Below are positions 56,038 through 64,000 of a stretch of DNA of 64,000 bases, piece after piece (position 1 is the first letter of the stretch; every line of letters starts with the position of its first letter). The stretch is taken from positions 1,798,001 to 1,862,000 of the forward strand of contig NZ_CP041241.1 in NCBI RefSeq assembly GCF_013488225.1. Reading direction: 5' to 3'. Source of the DNA: Sinorhizobium mexicanum (GTDB lineage: Bacteria > Pseudomonadota > Alphaproteobacteria > Rhizobiales > Rhizobiaceae). Below the pieces are notes generated by a model that saw only the letters and a program-made list of their open reading frames with translations, ran no database searches and had not been told where the DNA came from. The position numbers were made by a program, and so were the translations under genes.

Positions 56038-57444
56038 CTATCCCGCCTTCAGTGCCAGGCGCTTGCCGGTTGCGATGAGGCGTGCCGCCGCATAGGTCTG
56101 GGTGACGATCTCCGGAACGAGATCGATATCGGGCAGGCTGCCCACTCCGAGCGGCCCGATCGCAAAGAGGTTCGGCGTGCGGCCACCATTGCCGAGCACT
56201 TCTCCGGTGGGGCTGACGGCAAGTCCGAGTTCGAGCTCGTCCGGCACGGCCAATCCGCCGGCAAAGAGGCTCTGGAACAACGGGGCCTGAAGGTCCGGCG
56301 CCGAGCAGCGGCAGTCGATCACCTGGTCGGCTCGCAGCAATTCCTCCTCCGACTGACCGGACCAACGCACCATCAGTCCTTCCGGCACGCGCCGCCCGGC
56401 CCATCCGCAGCAGAGCACGGTTCGCCCTTCGGCAAGCTCCTGCCGCAAGCGAGCGTGTACGGCCGCCGGCAGGCGGTTTCTGTGGCTGTCGTAGATGGCG
56501 CGCAGATGCCGGTTGAACTGGCGCTTCTCCCGCGCGGGAAGTGCCTGCCACAGCGAACGAGCGCGGCGGCGAAGCCCGTTCATCGCAGATTGCCAGCTCT
56601 GCCCCTTGGCCTCGGCATCGGCGCAGGCTTTGCGGACGAACCGCACGATCTCCCTGAGCGTCGACGGCATCGGGTCGACCGGGAAGCTCGGCGCCGCCGA
56701 CAGCCGCGTATGCGTCTGCGGCAGGAAGCCATGCCGCGACAGCAGCGTGATCCTGCCGGCGTAGCCGCCGTCGCGCATCTGGAACAACTGGTCCACGACG
56801 CGAATGCCGCTGCCGAGCAGGACCGCGTGGCGCGGATCGACGAGCCGGCGGGCTCTCACGACCGGCTGCGCCTCATCGGGGATCTCGACGTTGCGAGCCC
56901 TTACGCCGAAACCCGTCGCGAGTACGACGACGTCGCTTTCGTCGGTCCCGCCATCGTGAACGAGCGCGAAGCGGCCCGTGGCGAGCTTGCGCAGGGCGTG
57001 AACCGGCTCATGCGAAAACTTCACCGTGATATCGGACCGGCGCGCAAGCGCCTCGGAAAAGCGCTGATGGACATAGTCGCTGAAAATACCCTTGGGCACG
57101 AAAATCTGCTGGAAGCCTGGGATGGCCGCCGGCACCGCCGCACGGAACTCGCCGTTGGCGCAAAGCCAGTCGTTGAAGTCGTCGGGCTGCCCGGCGGCAA
57201 CCGACAGGTCACGCACGCGGCTATTCAGGATCTCCATGCTCTGCGCCGAAGACAGGGCCTGCCCGCCGCTGATCGACGGGTGCGGATCGTACATGGTCAA
57301 ATGGAAGGAGACGCGGACAGACTTCATGAGCGCGATCGCCATCATGATGCCCGAAAATCCACGCCCGATGATGGCAATCTCTGGCTTCGACGACAGGCCG
57401 CCCGCCATGGGCCGCTTCGCCGCAAACAATCCGTGCACAGTCAT
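56038..57444 (-). CDS. FAD/NAD(P)-binding protein (HcaR/YdhS-type)
   Basis: A 468-residue flavoprotein-like enzyme. FAD motif IAIIGRGFSGIMMAIAL is at residues 23-39 and the FAD-contacting ATGFGVR is near 177; the C-terminal LFAIGPLGVGSLPDIDLVPEI closes the second nucleotide domain. It belongs to the group with an N-terminal FAD-NAD(P) binding domain of unknown substrate. The start has AAGGAGC upstream. Adjacent sequence gives no pathway; the 196-bp gap to the aldo/keto reductase argues against tight coupling. Confidence 0.85.
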   Translation of the reverse strand: MTVHGLFAAKRPMAGGLSSKPEIAIIGRGFSGIMMAIALMKSVRVSFHLTMYDPHPSISGGQALSSAQSMEILNSRVRDLSVAAGQPDDFNDWLCANGEFRAAVPAAIPGFQQIFVPKGIFSDYVHQRFSEALARRSDITVKFSHEPVHALRKLATGRFALVHDGGTDESDVVVLATGFGVRARNVEIPDEAQPVVRARRLVDPRHAVLLGSGIRVVDQLFQMRDGGYAGRITLLSRHGFLPQTHTRLSAAPSFPVDPMPSTLREIVRFVRKACADAEAKGQSWQSAMNGLRRRARSLWQALPAREKRQFNRHLRAIYDSHRNRLPAAVHARLRQELAEGRTVLCCGWAGRRVPEGLMVRWSGQSEEELLRADQVIDCRCSAPDLQAPLFQSLFAGGLAVPDELELGLAVSPTGEVLGNGGRTPNLFAIGPLGVGSLPDIDLVPEIVTQTYAAARLIATGKRLALKAG

Positions 57445-57552
57445 GTGAGCTCCTTTGCGCCTCGGCCGCAGCCGGACCAGTCATGGGCAACCCCTACGCA
57501 GGACCTTGAGACACACAAATAGCTGCCGTTTGAATTTTCAGGGATGTCTGGA

Positions 57553-57646
57553 CTACAGCGCGCACGTCTCACCGGACGCTGTAGCACTTTGAATTGCTGC
57601 ACGTTTTATCCTCAAATCGACTAGGATTCGAGGATACTTGCAGTAG
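57553..57646. repeat. Palindromic intergenic repeat, family A, copy
   Basis: CTACAGCG (57553-57560) with CGCTGTAG (57577-57584), tail CACTTTGAATTGCTGCA, then TATCCTC/GAGGATA (57607-57613, 57630-57636) as a second stem. It is the most complete two-stem copy in the window. Confidence 0.78.
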
Positions 57647-58162
57647 CCGCACGCCTCCCGGGAAGTCTCCGCTCCTTTGGCTGGCCGTCCTTATACGGGA
57701 TAGTCTATCAAGTTAGTATTTTATGACAAAGGGGCCGATCATCAAGCTTTTTGTTCGGCCGCTCGTTTCAGCAGGGCGCCGCCGAATACCGCAGCGCGCT
57801 CTTTCCGATTGAAATCAAATGACGATTGCGCCTCGCCAGCGGCACACCAAAACGGCTTCACCCCTGGCGCGATCATAACGCCCTCTGCTGCAATCCAATC
57901 GATATTTGGCGGATGAAACGAAACGGTTCATGCTTCATACTATGAAAGAGGATCGATGCGGGCGAAGCAAAGAAAGTTCAATATCCATAAATTCTATAGA
58001 ACAGGCTTTCTTACCCGGTGTAAGGTGATCGTTCAGTGATACGGTCCAACGTCGGGCGGGTCGCGGGAGATGCGGCTTCCGCCGGCAGCGGAGTTCTTGG
58101 AGTCGATTGCGACGGTCCTGGATGGAGCGATCCAAGCTTGTCGCGATCCATGGAGGATCGAT
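57647..58162. other. Intergenic region upstream of the sfnB-like gene
   Basis: 516 bp with a lower GC content than its surroundings. A 44-codon frame on the minus strand (57742-57876) has no convincing support. The promoter of the oxidoreductase gene must lie here, but I cannot place it. Confidence 0.4.
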
Positions 58163-59380
58163 ATGGGAACCATCTCGCAGTTCGCCGACAAGACCAGGCC
58201 GCCCGCGCAGCGCATCGAGAGCGAAGAGGAAGCCCTGTCGGTTGCGAGAGAACTGGCAAGCCGGTTTGCGGACCGTGCGAGCGAACGCGACCTGGAGCGC
58301 GTTCTTCCCTATGAGGAACTCGATCAGCTCGCGCAATCCGGCCTGCTGGCGATCAGCGTTCCATCCGACTATGACGGGATCGATGTTTCGAACGCCGTGC
58401 TTGCCGAGGTCGCTGCGATCCTCTCGGAGGCCGACAGCTCGATTGGCCAGATTCCCCAGAACCACTTCTATGTGCTGGAGGCGCTCCGTCACGACGGGAC
58501 GGAGGAGCAGAAGAAGTTCTTTTTCGGCCGTGCGCTTGCCGGCGACCGGTTCGGCAATGCGCTTGCCGAAACCGGGACGAAGACCGGCGGCCATTACAAC
58601 ACGCGGCTTAGCGAAGATGGCGCCGGCTATCGCATAAATGGCCGCAAATATTATTCGACCGGTGTTCTTTTTGCCGATTGGATCGCGGTGTTCGCGCTCG
58701 ATCCGGCCGACCAGCTCACCATGTCTTTCGTCCCGCGCGGCACCGACGGTGTCCAGATCATCGACGACTGGGACAGTTTCGGGCAGCGCGTCACCGGCAG
58801 CGGCACGACCGTCTTGCAGAACGTCTACGTGAATACCGGATCGGTCGTCAGGCATCATCGCGGCTTCGAACGCCCCGGCACCATCGGTTCCGTCGGCCAG
58901 ATCATCCATGCCGGCGTTGATCTCGGCATCGCACGCGCCGCCTTCCGGGAAACCGTCGACTACGTCCGCAACAAGGCCCGGCCCTGGGTCGACAGCGGCG
59001 CCGAGCGGGCGTCGGAGGATCCGCTGACGATCGCCCGTATCGGCGAGATCGCCATCCGCCTGGAGGCGGCCACGGCGGTCGTCGAACATGCGGGAAAAAA
59101 GGTCGACGTCGCCCAAATCGATCCGACCGAGCAACACGCAACCGAAGCGAGCCTCGCCGTTGCCGCTGCCAAGGTCCTGACGACCGAGATTGCGCTTGAC
59201 GCCAGCAACACACTCTTCGAACTAGCCGGCACTGCGTCGACGAAGGTCGCGCTCAATCTCGACCGCTACTGGCGCAACGCGCGCACCCACACGCTGCACG
59301 ATCCAGTGCGGTGGAAATATCACGTCGTCGGCAACTACCACCTCAACGACGTCAAGCCGCCGCGAAATGGCTCGCTTTGA
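58163..59380 (+). CDS. SfnB-family sulfur-acquisition oxidoreductase
   Basis: A 405-residue acyl-CoA-dehydrogenase-fold flavoprotein. IGQIPQNHFYVLEALRHDG, GNALAETGTKTGGHY, GRKYYSTGVLF, GQRVTGSGT and the C-terminal RYWRNARTHTLHDPVRWKYH match the SfnB group, linked to use of organic sulfur (sulfones) under sulfate limitation. The start at 58163 has GGAGG upstream; a longer start would add 31 residues of unlikely sequence. It is convergent with the Rrf2 regulator gene 96 bp away. Confidence 0.85.
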   Translation: MGTISQFADKTRPPAQRIESEEEALSVARELASRFADRASERDLERVLPYEELDQLAQSGLLAISVPSDYDGIDVSNAVLAEVAAILSEADSSIGQIPQNHFYVLEALRHDGTEEQKKFFFGRALAGDRFGNALAETGTKTGGHYNTRLSEDGAGYRINGRKYYSTGVLFADWIAVFALDPADQLTMSFVPRGTDGVQIIDDWDSFGQRVTGSGTTVLQNVYVNTGSVVRHHRGFERPGTIGSVGQIIHAGVDLGIARAAFRETVDYVRNKARPWVDSGAERASEDPLTIARIGEIAIRLEAATAVVEHAGKKVDVAQIDPTEQHATEASLAVAAAKVLTTEIALDASNTLFELAGTASTKVALNLDRYWRNARTHTLHDPVRWKYHVVGNYHLNDVKPPRNGSL

Positions 59381-59476
59381 TTGATTTCGCTCAGTGAGGC
59401 CGAGGTTCGCGGACGCGAAACGTACCCGAAGGGGATGGGAATTCCGGAGACAAGGGCGCGGAGATCGGAAAAGGCC

Positions 59477-59947
59477 TCAGCCGGCTTCGCTGCGAAGCGG
59501 CGCCACGGTCTCTTCCTTCTCACCCTCGTCCTTCTCACCGTGGGCGAACTGTTCGAGCGTCATGTTGTCGAGGATTCCCGCCATGGCATCACGCACGACC
59601 ACCATCGAGCGCCGCACGTGACAGGTTTCCGGGTCCTGACAGTCGTCGCAGGCCTCGAAAGCGGTGCGGCTGGCGCAGCGGATCGGCGCGAGCGGGCCAT
59701 CGAGGGTACGAATCACCTGGCCGACGCGGATTTCGGCCGCCGGACGCGCCAGCGAATAGCCGCCGCCGGGACCCTTCTTGGAGCGAAGGAAGCCCGCGTT
59801 CCTGAGTTCCAGCATGATCGTGTCGAGGAATTTCTTCGGCAAATTGTTTCGCACGGCGATATCGGTGATGAAGGCCGTTTCCCCGGGCTGAAGCTGGGCA
59901 AGGTCAACCATTGCCTTCAGACCGTATTTTCCTTTTTTTGTCAGCAT
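59477..59947 (-). CDS. Rrf2-family transcriptional regulator with four cysteines
   Basis: A 156-residue winged-helix regulator. The DNA-binding part is MLTKKGKYGLKAMVDLAQ to about residue 75, with PGGGYSLARPAAEI. Cysteines 91, 100, 103 and 109 (C-x8-C-x2-C-x5-C) could hold an Fe-S cluster or sense thiols, as in IscR/NsrR/CymR. It is not RirA: the N-terminus and the cysteine spacing differ. The start has AAGGTGA upstream. Control of a sulfur or Fe-S regulon is plausible; the neighbouring SfnB-like gene supports the sulfur reading. Confidence 0.86.
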   Translation of the reverse strand: MLTKKGKYGLKAMVDLAQLQPGETAFITDIAVRNNLPKKFLDTIMLELRNAGFLRSKKGPGGGYSLARPAAEIRVGQVIRTLDGPLAPIRCASRTAFEACDDCQDPETCHVRRSMVVVRDAMAGILDNMTLEQFAHGEKDEGEKEETVAPLRSEAG

Positions 59948-60031
59948 GAGACATCACCTTCGGCAAGGATTTTTTGCCGGCGGCCGCCCAGCGGGCGTCG
60001 CGCCGCTCACACGTTTACGGGGGCATGTTAG

Positions 60032-60044
60032 ATATAGGTTATAT
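60032..60044. promoter_or_regulatory. AT-rich dyad upstream of the Rrf2 gene
   Basis: ATATA-GGT-TATAT is an inverted repeat in otherwise GC-rich DNA, 85 bp upstream of the Rrf2 start. It may be an autoregulatory operator or part of the promoter. Confidence 0.35.
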
Positions 60045-60240
60045 AGATCAGCTGCATTGCGGCGGCAAGAAATCATTCAGTTCGCAGATAGATTTACTGT
60101 GAAGCCCGCCATGGTCGTAACACCCTGGCCAGCTCGCAACGACAGAGGCGGCGACGAACGCTCCGGATGGACGGAAACCCGCCCGTAGTGCGCGCCGCAA
60201 CGGCCTCCGCCCCGTTATTCAGGCGAGGAGAGCTGTTTGG

Positions 60241-60295
60241 GAAGGTGTGTAACGACCTCCCGTCCGCAACCGCGATGTTTCAGAAGTTTACAGAA
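60241..60295. repeat. Decayed intergenic repeat, family B
   Basis: GTGTGTAACG, CCGTCCG and GTTTCA occur with the same spacing as in the copy at 14631-14670, with substitutions between them. The terminal hairpin seen there is missing, so this is a remnant. Confidence 0.5.
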
Positions 60296-60406
60296 TTTTA
60301 CCGCTTTAATGAGAGCCGTGAAGTGCCAGCGCTGACTCTACCTCTTGCAGCCGCACGGACCGAAGGCGCCCAAAAGCAGCGCTGATGGCCGCGGCGGGAC
60401 CGGCGG

Positions 60407-61168
60407 TCAGGCGGCCTGAATGGAATCGTCGACGATGACGACCGGCCGGCCCATGGAGCAGGCCTCGACGCGGGCTTCGACGCGATAGACGGATTTCAGC
60501 ATCTCGGTCGTGATCACATCCGGCGTCGGGCCGCTGGCGACCACCGATCCGTTGCTGATGACGATGGTGGCGTCGCAATAGCGCAGCGCGTGGTTGAGGT
60601 CGTGAAGCGCGATCAGCACCGCCATGCCGGATTGCGCCGACAGCCGCTTCATGAAGCCGAGCACCTCGATCTGGCGGAAGAGATCGAGCGCCGATGTCGG
60701 CTCGTCCATCAGCAGCACTTCCGGCTTGCGCACCAGCGCCTGCGCGATCGAGACGAGCTGTCGCTGGCCGCCGGAAAGTTCACCGAGGCCGCGGAAGGCC
60801 AGATCATCGATCCGGAGCGCCGCAAGCACCCGATCGATTTCCTTGAGTTCGCCGTCCTTGACCTTCCAGCCGGATCCCTGCTTGGCCGAAAGCAGTACCG
60901 ACTCGTAGACGGTCAGCACAGCATTCGCCCCGGTGTCCTGCGGCATGTAACAGATCGCCGCAGGTCCTTTCACCGTGTCGGAGAGATGGACAAGGCCGGG
61001 GCCGGCGGCGAGGCCGGCGATGCGCTTGAAGAGCGTCGATTTACCGGCAGCATTCGGACCGATCACGGCGGTCAGGCCACCACCCCGTAACATGCCCGTA
61101 TTGATGTCGGACAGCACCACGCGCCGGCCGTATGTCGCGCCGACATCCTCGAGCGTCAGGGCTACCAT
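60407..61168 (-). CDS. FecE-type ABC transporter ATP-binding protein
   Basis: A 253-residue ATPase of the iron-siderophore/cobalamin class. Walker A GPNAAGKST, signature LSGGQRQLVSIAQAL, Walker B VLLMDEPTSALD and the switch His in LIALHDLNHALR are present. The start at 61168 overlaps the permease stop. It is the last gene of a four-gene set (two binding proteins, permease, ATPase). The C-terminal extension with EARVEACSMGRPVVIVD is common in this class. Confidence 0.9.
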   Translation of the reverse strand: MVALTLEDVGATYGRRVVLSDINTGMLRGGGLTAVIGPNAAGKSTLFKRIAGLAAGPGLVHLSDTVKGPAAICYMPQDTGANAVLTVYESVLLSAKQGSGWKVKDGELKEIDRVLAALRIDDLAFRGLGELSGGQRQLVSIAQALVRKPEVLLMDEPTSALDLFRQIEVLGFMKRLSAQSGMAVLIALHDLNHALRYCDATIVISNGSVVASGPTPDVITTEMLKSVYRVEARVEACSMGRPVVIVDDSIQAA

Positions 61169-62232
61169 GACCGTCTCCTGTTGGTGAAAATCAGCACGAA
61201 GAAGAAGGGAACACCGACGAGCGCCGTGATGATGCCGATCGGCAGCACCGCGCCGGGGATGAGCATCTTGCTGACGACGGACGTCACCGAAAGCAGAAGC
61301 GCACCGCAAAGAACGGAAGCCGGCAGGAAGAAGCGCTGATCCTCGCCGACCAGCATGCGGGCGATATGCGGCCCCACCAGACCGACGAAACCGATGGTGC
61401 CGACGAAGGAGACGGGGATTGCCGCGAGCAGGCTGACCGTCAGCATGGTTTCGAGCCGCAGGCGGCGGACATTGATGCCGAAGCTCGCCGCCTTGTCGTC
61501 GCCAAGTCTCAGCGCCGTCAGCGCCCAGGCGTGGCGCGCAAAGAGGGGCACGGCGAAGACGAGCACAGCGCCGGTGATCCACACCTTCGGCCAGGTCGCC
61601 TTGGTGAGGCTGCCCATTGTCCAGAACACGACGGCGGCGAGCGCCTGCTCGGAGGCCAGATACTCAAGCAGCGACAGCGCCGCGTTGAAGGTGAAGACAA
61701 GCGCGATGCCGATGAGCACGATCGTCTCGACGGTCACGCCGCGCATGGTCGAAGCGAAATGGATGAAGAGTGCCGCCACCATCGCCATCAGGAAGGCGTT
61801 GATCGGCACCATGTAGTGAACCGCGACGGGAAAGAGCGCGACCCCGGCGACGAGGCCAAGTGCCGCGCCGAAGCCGGCGGCGGCGGAAATGCCGAGCGTA
61901 AAGGGGCTCGCCAGCGGGTTGGCGAGGATCGTCTGCATCTGCGCGCCCGCCACCGAGAGCGACGCACCGACAGTGACCGCCATCAGCGCGATCGGCATGC
62001 GGATGTCCCAAATCACCACGCGAAGCTGGTCGCCGACGGCCTCCGGGCGGAACAGGGCCGCCAGCACATCAGTGAGCGGATAGTTCGCCGGCCCGAGCGC
62101 CATGTCGACCGCCACCGACACGAAGAGCGCCGCGGCGAGGCAGGAAATCAGCATCAACCGGCGTAGCACGAGGGCGCGGTAACGCCCGCGTCCCTCAATG
62201 CCGGAGAATTCCCCCACGGCCGCAACCATCAT
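61162..62232 (-). CDS. FecCD-type ABC transporter permease
   Basis: A 356-residue permease with about ten hydrophobic spans. The family stretches ANPLASPFTLGISAAAGFGA, RLGDDKAASFGINV and GFVGLVGPHIARMLVG are present. It is the only permease of the set, so it would work as a homodimer. It overlaps the binding-protein stop by 4 bp (ATGA) with AAGGGGG upstream. Confidence 0.92.
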   Translation of the reverse strand: MMVAAVGEFSGIEGRGRYRALVLRRLMLISCLAAALFVSVAVDMALGPANYPLTDVLAALFRPEAVGDQLRVVIWDIRMPIALMAVTVGASLSVAGAQMQTILANPLASPFTLGISAAAGFGAALGLVAGVALFPVAVHYMVPINAFLMAMVAALFIHFASTMRGVTVETIVLIGIALVFTFNAALSLLEYLASEQALAAVVFWTMGSLTKATWPKVWITGAVLVFAVPLFARHAWALTALRLGDDKAASFGINVRRLRLETMLTVSLLAAIPVSFVGTIGFVGLVGPHIARMLVGEDQRFFLPASVLCGALLLSVTSVVSKMLIPGAVLPIGIITALVGVPFFFVLIFTNRRRSW

Positions 62233-63368
62233 TCACCCCCTTGCGGAAGCGAGACGAAATAGCCCGGGCGATAGGCGACCGGCAGGAATTTCTCGTGGAA
62301 CTCGCGGAACGTGCGATCCGGATCGATGTCGGCGAAAAGCTCCGGGTGGAACCACTTGGCAAATTGCTGGATCGGCACGAACTCGTAAGGCGCTCCGTAG
62401 AACTGGTGCCAGACGGCATGCACCCTGCCCTCTTTCACCGCCGTGAGCGTGGTGAAGCCCGGCCGCCGCATCAGGGCTGCCAACCTTTCCCGTGCTGCCG
62501 CCGGATCGGCGCCGCGGCCGACATTGACGAACTGGTTGACGTCGGACTCGGCCGCCCAGTTGCTGCCGGTGATAATCACGTGGTCCGGATCGGCGACGAC
62601 GAGTTGTTCGGGGTTGAGGTCAACGAAGGTTGTTGCGGCAACATCCGAGCCGATATTGTGGCCACCCGCCTTTTCCACCATCTCGCCGAAGTTTGCGGGC
62701 CCGAACGTCCTGCAGCAGGCGGTTTCACCGGTGATGCCCGGCGAGCGTTCGATGAAGACCTTCGGACGCTTAATCGCGCCGACGGCCGCCAGGCGATCGG
62801 TCACCAGCGCGATCTGGGCCTGACGCCACGCGATGAACTCCTTCGCGCGTTCCTTCGCGCCAAAAAGCTCGCCGAGAATTTCGACGGATTTTACGCTGTT
62901 CTTCGCCGGGTCGACGCGGAAGTCGAGAAAGACGACGGCGATGCCGGCCGCGGCTGCCTTTTCGATGAAGCCGGATTCCTCGACCGCCTGCTGCGCTTCG
63001 AGATTCAGCGTCAGTACGTCCGGCTTCAGCGCGATCGCCGCTTCCAGGCTGAAATCGCCGCTCGGGATATAGCCGAACAGCGGCAGGTCCGCGATTGTCG
63101 GAAAGCACTCGCGATAGGCCGTGTAGGAATCCGGATCTTTCTTGATGAGATCGTCGCGCCAGCCCACGATCGTGTCGAAGACGCGTTCGCCCTTCAGTGC
63201 CGCCGCCACATGAATCTGCCGCGCCTCGCCAAGCAGCACCCGCTTCGCCGGGAGTTCGAGCTCGATACGGCGACCGGTAACGTCGGTGATTTCCGCGGCG
63301 ATCGCCGGCGCAGCGATGGACACTGCCACGGCGACCAGCGCCGGGAAAAGTTTCTTGAACAGCGACAT
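62229..63368 (-). CDS. FecB/FepB-type ABC substrate-binding protein (first copy)
   Basis: A 379-residue periplasmic binding protein of the metal-chelate class, with a signal peptide ending near residue 25 (APAIAAE). ITDVTGRRIELELPAKRVLL and PDVLTLNLEAQQAVEESG are in order; a Cys-Cys pair (TACCRTFGPANFG) follows mid-protein, and the C-terminal HPELFADIDPDRTFREFHEK closes it. The start at 63368 has AAGGG upstream. A ferric siderophore is the default ligand guess. It shares the CC motif and C-terminus with the partial protein at 63425. Confidence 0.9.
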   Translation of the reverse strand: MSLFKKLFPALVAVAVSIAAPAIAAEITDVTGRRIELELPAKRVLLGEARQIHVAAALKGERVFDTIVGWRDDLIKKDPDSYTAYRECFPTIADLPLFGYIPSGDFSLEAAIALKPDVLTLNLEAQQAVEESGFIEKAAAAGIAVVFLDFRVDPAKNSVKSVEILGELFGAKERAKEFIAWRQAQIALVTDRLAAVGAIKRPKVFIERSPGITGETACCRTFGPANFGEMVEKAGGHNIGSDVAATTFVDLNPEQLVVADPDHVIITGSNWAAESDVNQFVNVGRGADPAAARERLAALMRRPGFTTLTAVKEGRVHAVWHQFYGAPYEFVPIQQFAKWFHPELFADIDPDRTFREFHEKFLPVAYRPGYFVSLPQGGE

Positions 63369-63424
63369 GTGCAAACCCTTGATAGGCGCGCCGAAGAGCC
63401 GGCCTTCCCTTCGGCGCCCAATCC

Positions 63425-64000
63425 TTATTGACCGACATTCAGCGAGACGAAGTAACCGCCCTTGTAGGGAAGCGGCAGGAAGCGCTCATGCAGTTCCTTG
63501 AAGGTCGCCTCGGGATCGAGATCCTTGAAGAGGTCCGGGTGCAGCCACTTGGCGATCTGCTGGACGGCGACGAACTGATAGGGGTTGTTGTAGAACTGGT
63601 GCCAGATGGCATGGACATTGCCGTCCTTGACGGCTTTCACGCCGGTAAAGGCCGGACGCTTGGTCAGGTTCTCGAGCTTGCGGCGTGCTTCCGTCTCGTC
63701 GGCACCGTAGCCGACGCCGACCCAGGCGCCGCCTGGCACGTAACCCTGCCAGTTGCCGCCGGTGATGATGATCTGATCCGGGTTCGCGGCGATGATCTGC
63801 TCCGGATTGACCGTGCCGAACGTCCCCGGAATGATGTCCTTCGCCATGTTCACGCCGCCGGCGAGTTCGACCATCTTGCCGAAATTCTCATTGCCGAAGG
63901 ACATGCAGCAATCGTCGGAATAGCCGCCGGCGCGTTCGACGAAGACCAGCGGCTTTTTCGCCTCGGCCTTGGCGAGCACCTCGGTCACCCTGGCGATGCT
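63425..64000 (-). CDS. FecB/FepB-type ABC substrate-binding protein (second copy), N-terminus outside window
   Basis: The C-terminal 191 residues of a paralogue of the protein at 62229; the frame stays open to the window edge. It shares FVERAGGYSDDCCMSFGNEN (with a Cys-Cys pair) and the end HPDLFKDLDPEATFKELHER. It lies 56 bp upstream of the first copy on the same strand, so the two binding proteins are expressed together and may widen ligand range. No start can be given. Confidence 0.88.
   Translation of the reverse strand, partial: SIARVTEVLAKAEAKKPLVFVERAGGYSDDCCMSFGNENFGKMVELAGGVNMAKDIIPGTFGTVNPEQIIAANPDQIIITGGNWQGYVPGGAWVGVGYGADETEARRKLENLTKRPAFTGVKAVKDGNVHAIWHQFYNNPYQFVAVQQIAKWLHPDLFKDLDPEATFKELHERFLPLPYKGGYFVSLNVGQ

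Larger units (their letters stand above)
59948..60406. other. Intergenic region between the Rrf2 and iron-type ABC genes
   Basis: 459 bp without a convincing gene. It holds an AT-rich dyad at 60032-60044 and a decayed family B repeat at 60241-60295. The promoter of the Rrf2 gene must lie in its left part. Confidence 0.5.

Noticed and set aside
55999..57522. Plus-strand open frame of about 500 codons
   Set aside because: Antisense to the FAD/NAD(P) protein with clear nucleotide-binding motifs.
57742..57876. 44-codon frame starting MIAPGVKPFW on the minus strand
   Set aside because: Only a weak ribosome-binding site, no domain and no neighbour support; not enough to call a gene.
57935..59137. 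Minus-strand open frame of about 400 codons
   Set aside because: Antisense to the SfnB-like gene; the composition is that of a shadow frame.
59477..59947. Iron regulator RirA
   Set aside because: The N-terminal sequence and cysteine spacing do not match RirA; only the Rrf2 fold is shared.

Overview
The window reads as replicon DNA of a Rhizobiaceae alphaproteobacterium, most like Sinorhizobium/Ensifer. The reasons are high GC, densely packed genes with start/stop overlaps, a cbbR-FPTALSXE operon next to pqqABCDE and a xoxF cluster (a combination I associate with pSymB-type chromids), and intergenic palindromic repeats of the RIME kind. This assignment is by recognition, not by a database search. 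No rRNA, tRNA, insertion sequence, integrase or CRISPR array was seen.

Layout. (1) 1-12.9 kb: a catabolic operon on the minus strand with a polar amino-acid ABC transporter, a DapA-family lyase, two proline-racemase-family proteins, a DadA-like FAD oxidase, an aldehyde dehydrogenase and three SDRs. A GntR regulator and a pyrroline-5-carboxylate-reductase-like gene diverge from it. The set fits degradation of hydroxyproline or a related cyclic imino acid. The divergent promoter carries two exact 19-bp direct repeats. (2) 13.2-16.6 kb: a secreted DUF2778 (L,D-transpeptidase-like) protein and a class III cyclase with TPRs. (3) 16.8-20.1 kb: pqqABCDE, cofactor synthesis for quinoprotein dehydrogenases. 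(4) 20.5-30.7 kb: cbbR and the divergent Calvin-cycle operon cbbFPTALSX-rpe, plus a trailing redoxin gene and a strong terminator. (5) 30.9-49.4 kb: a methanol/formaldehyde block. It holds gfa, an ABC transporter with an associated beta-propeller and second binding protein, xoxF/xoxG/xoxJ, a c-type cytochrome, S-formylglutathione hydrolase, glutathione-dependent formaldehyde dehydrogenase, several secreted proteins of unknown function, and a FIST protein / hybrid histidine kinase / LuxR response-regulator set. (6) 49.6-53.7 kb: a periplasmic molybdenum hydroxylase (IorAB type) with a triheme cytochrome. (7) 54-64 kb: a DUF1127 protein, an aldo/keto reductase, an FAD/NAD(P) protein, an SfnB-type sulfur-acquisition oxidoreductase beside an Rrf2 regulator, and a FecBCD-type metal-chelate ABC transporter with two tandem binding proteins, the last cut by the window edge.

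How it fits together. PQQ from block 3 would serve the lanthanide-type methanol dehydrogenase XoxF (the Asp-x-Asp signature is present). Formaldehyde would be trapped by Gfa and oxidised to formate by the class III dehydrogenase and the hydrolase. Once formate is oxidised to CO2 (no formate dehydrogenase lies in the window), carbon would be fixed by the red-type RuBisCO operon. Blocks 3-5 therefore look like one contiguous autotrophic-methylotrophy island. The least understood parts are the xox-associated ABC/propeller/secreted proteins and the FIST-kinase-regulator set.
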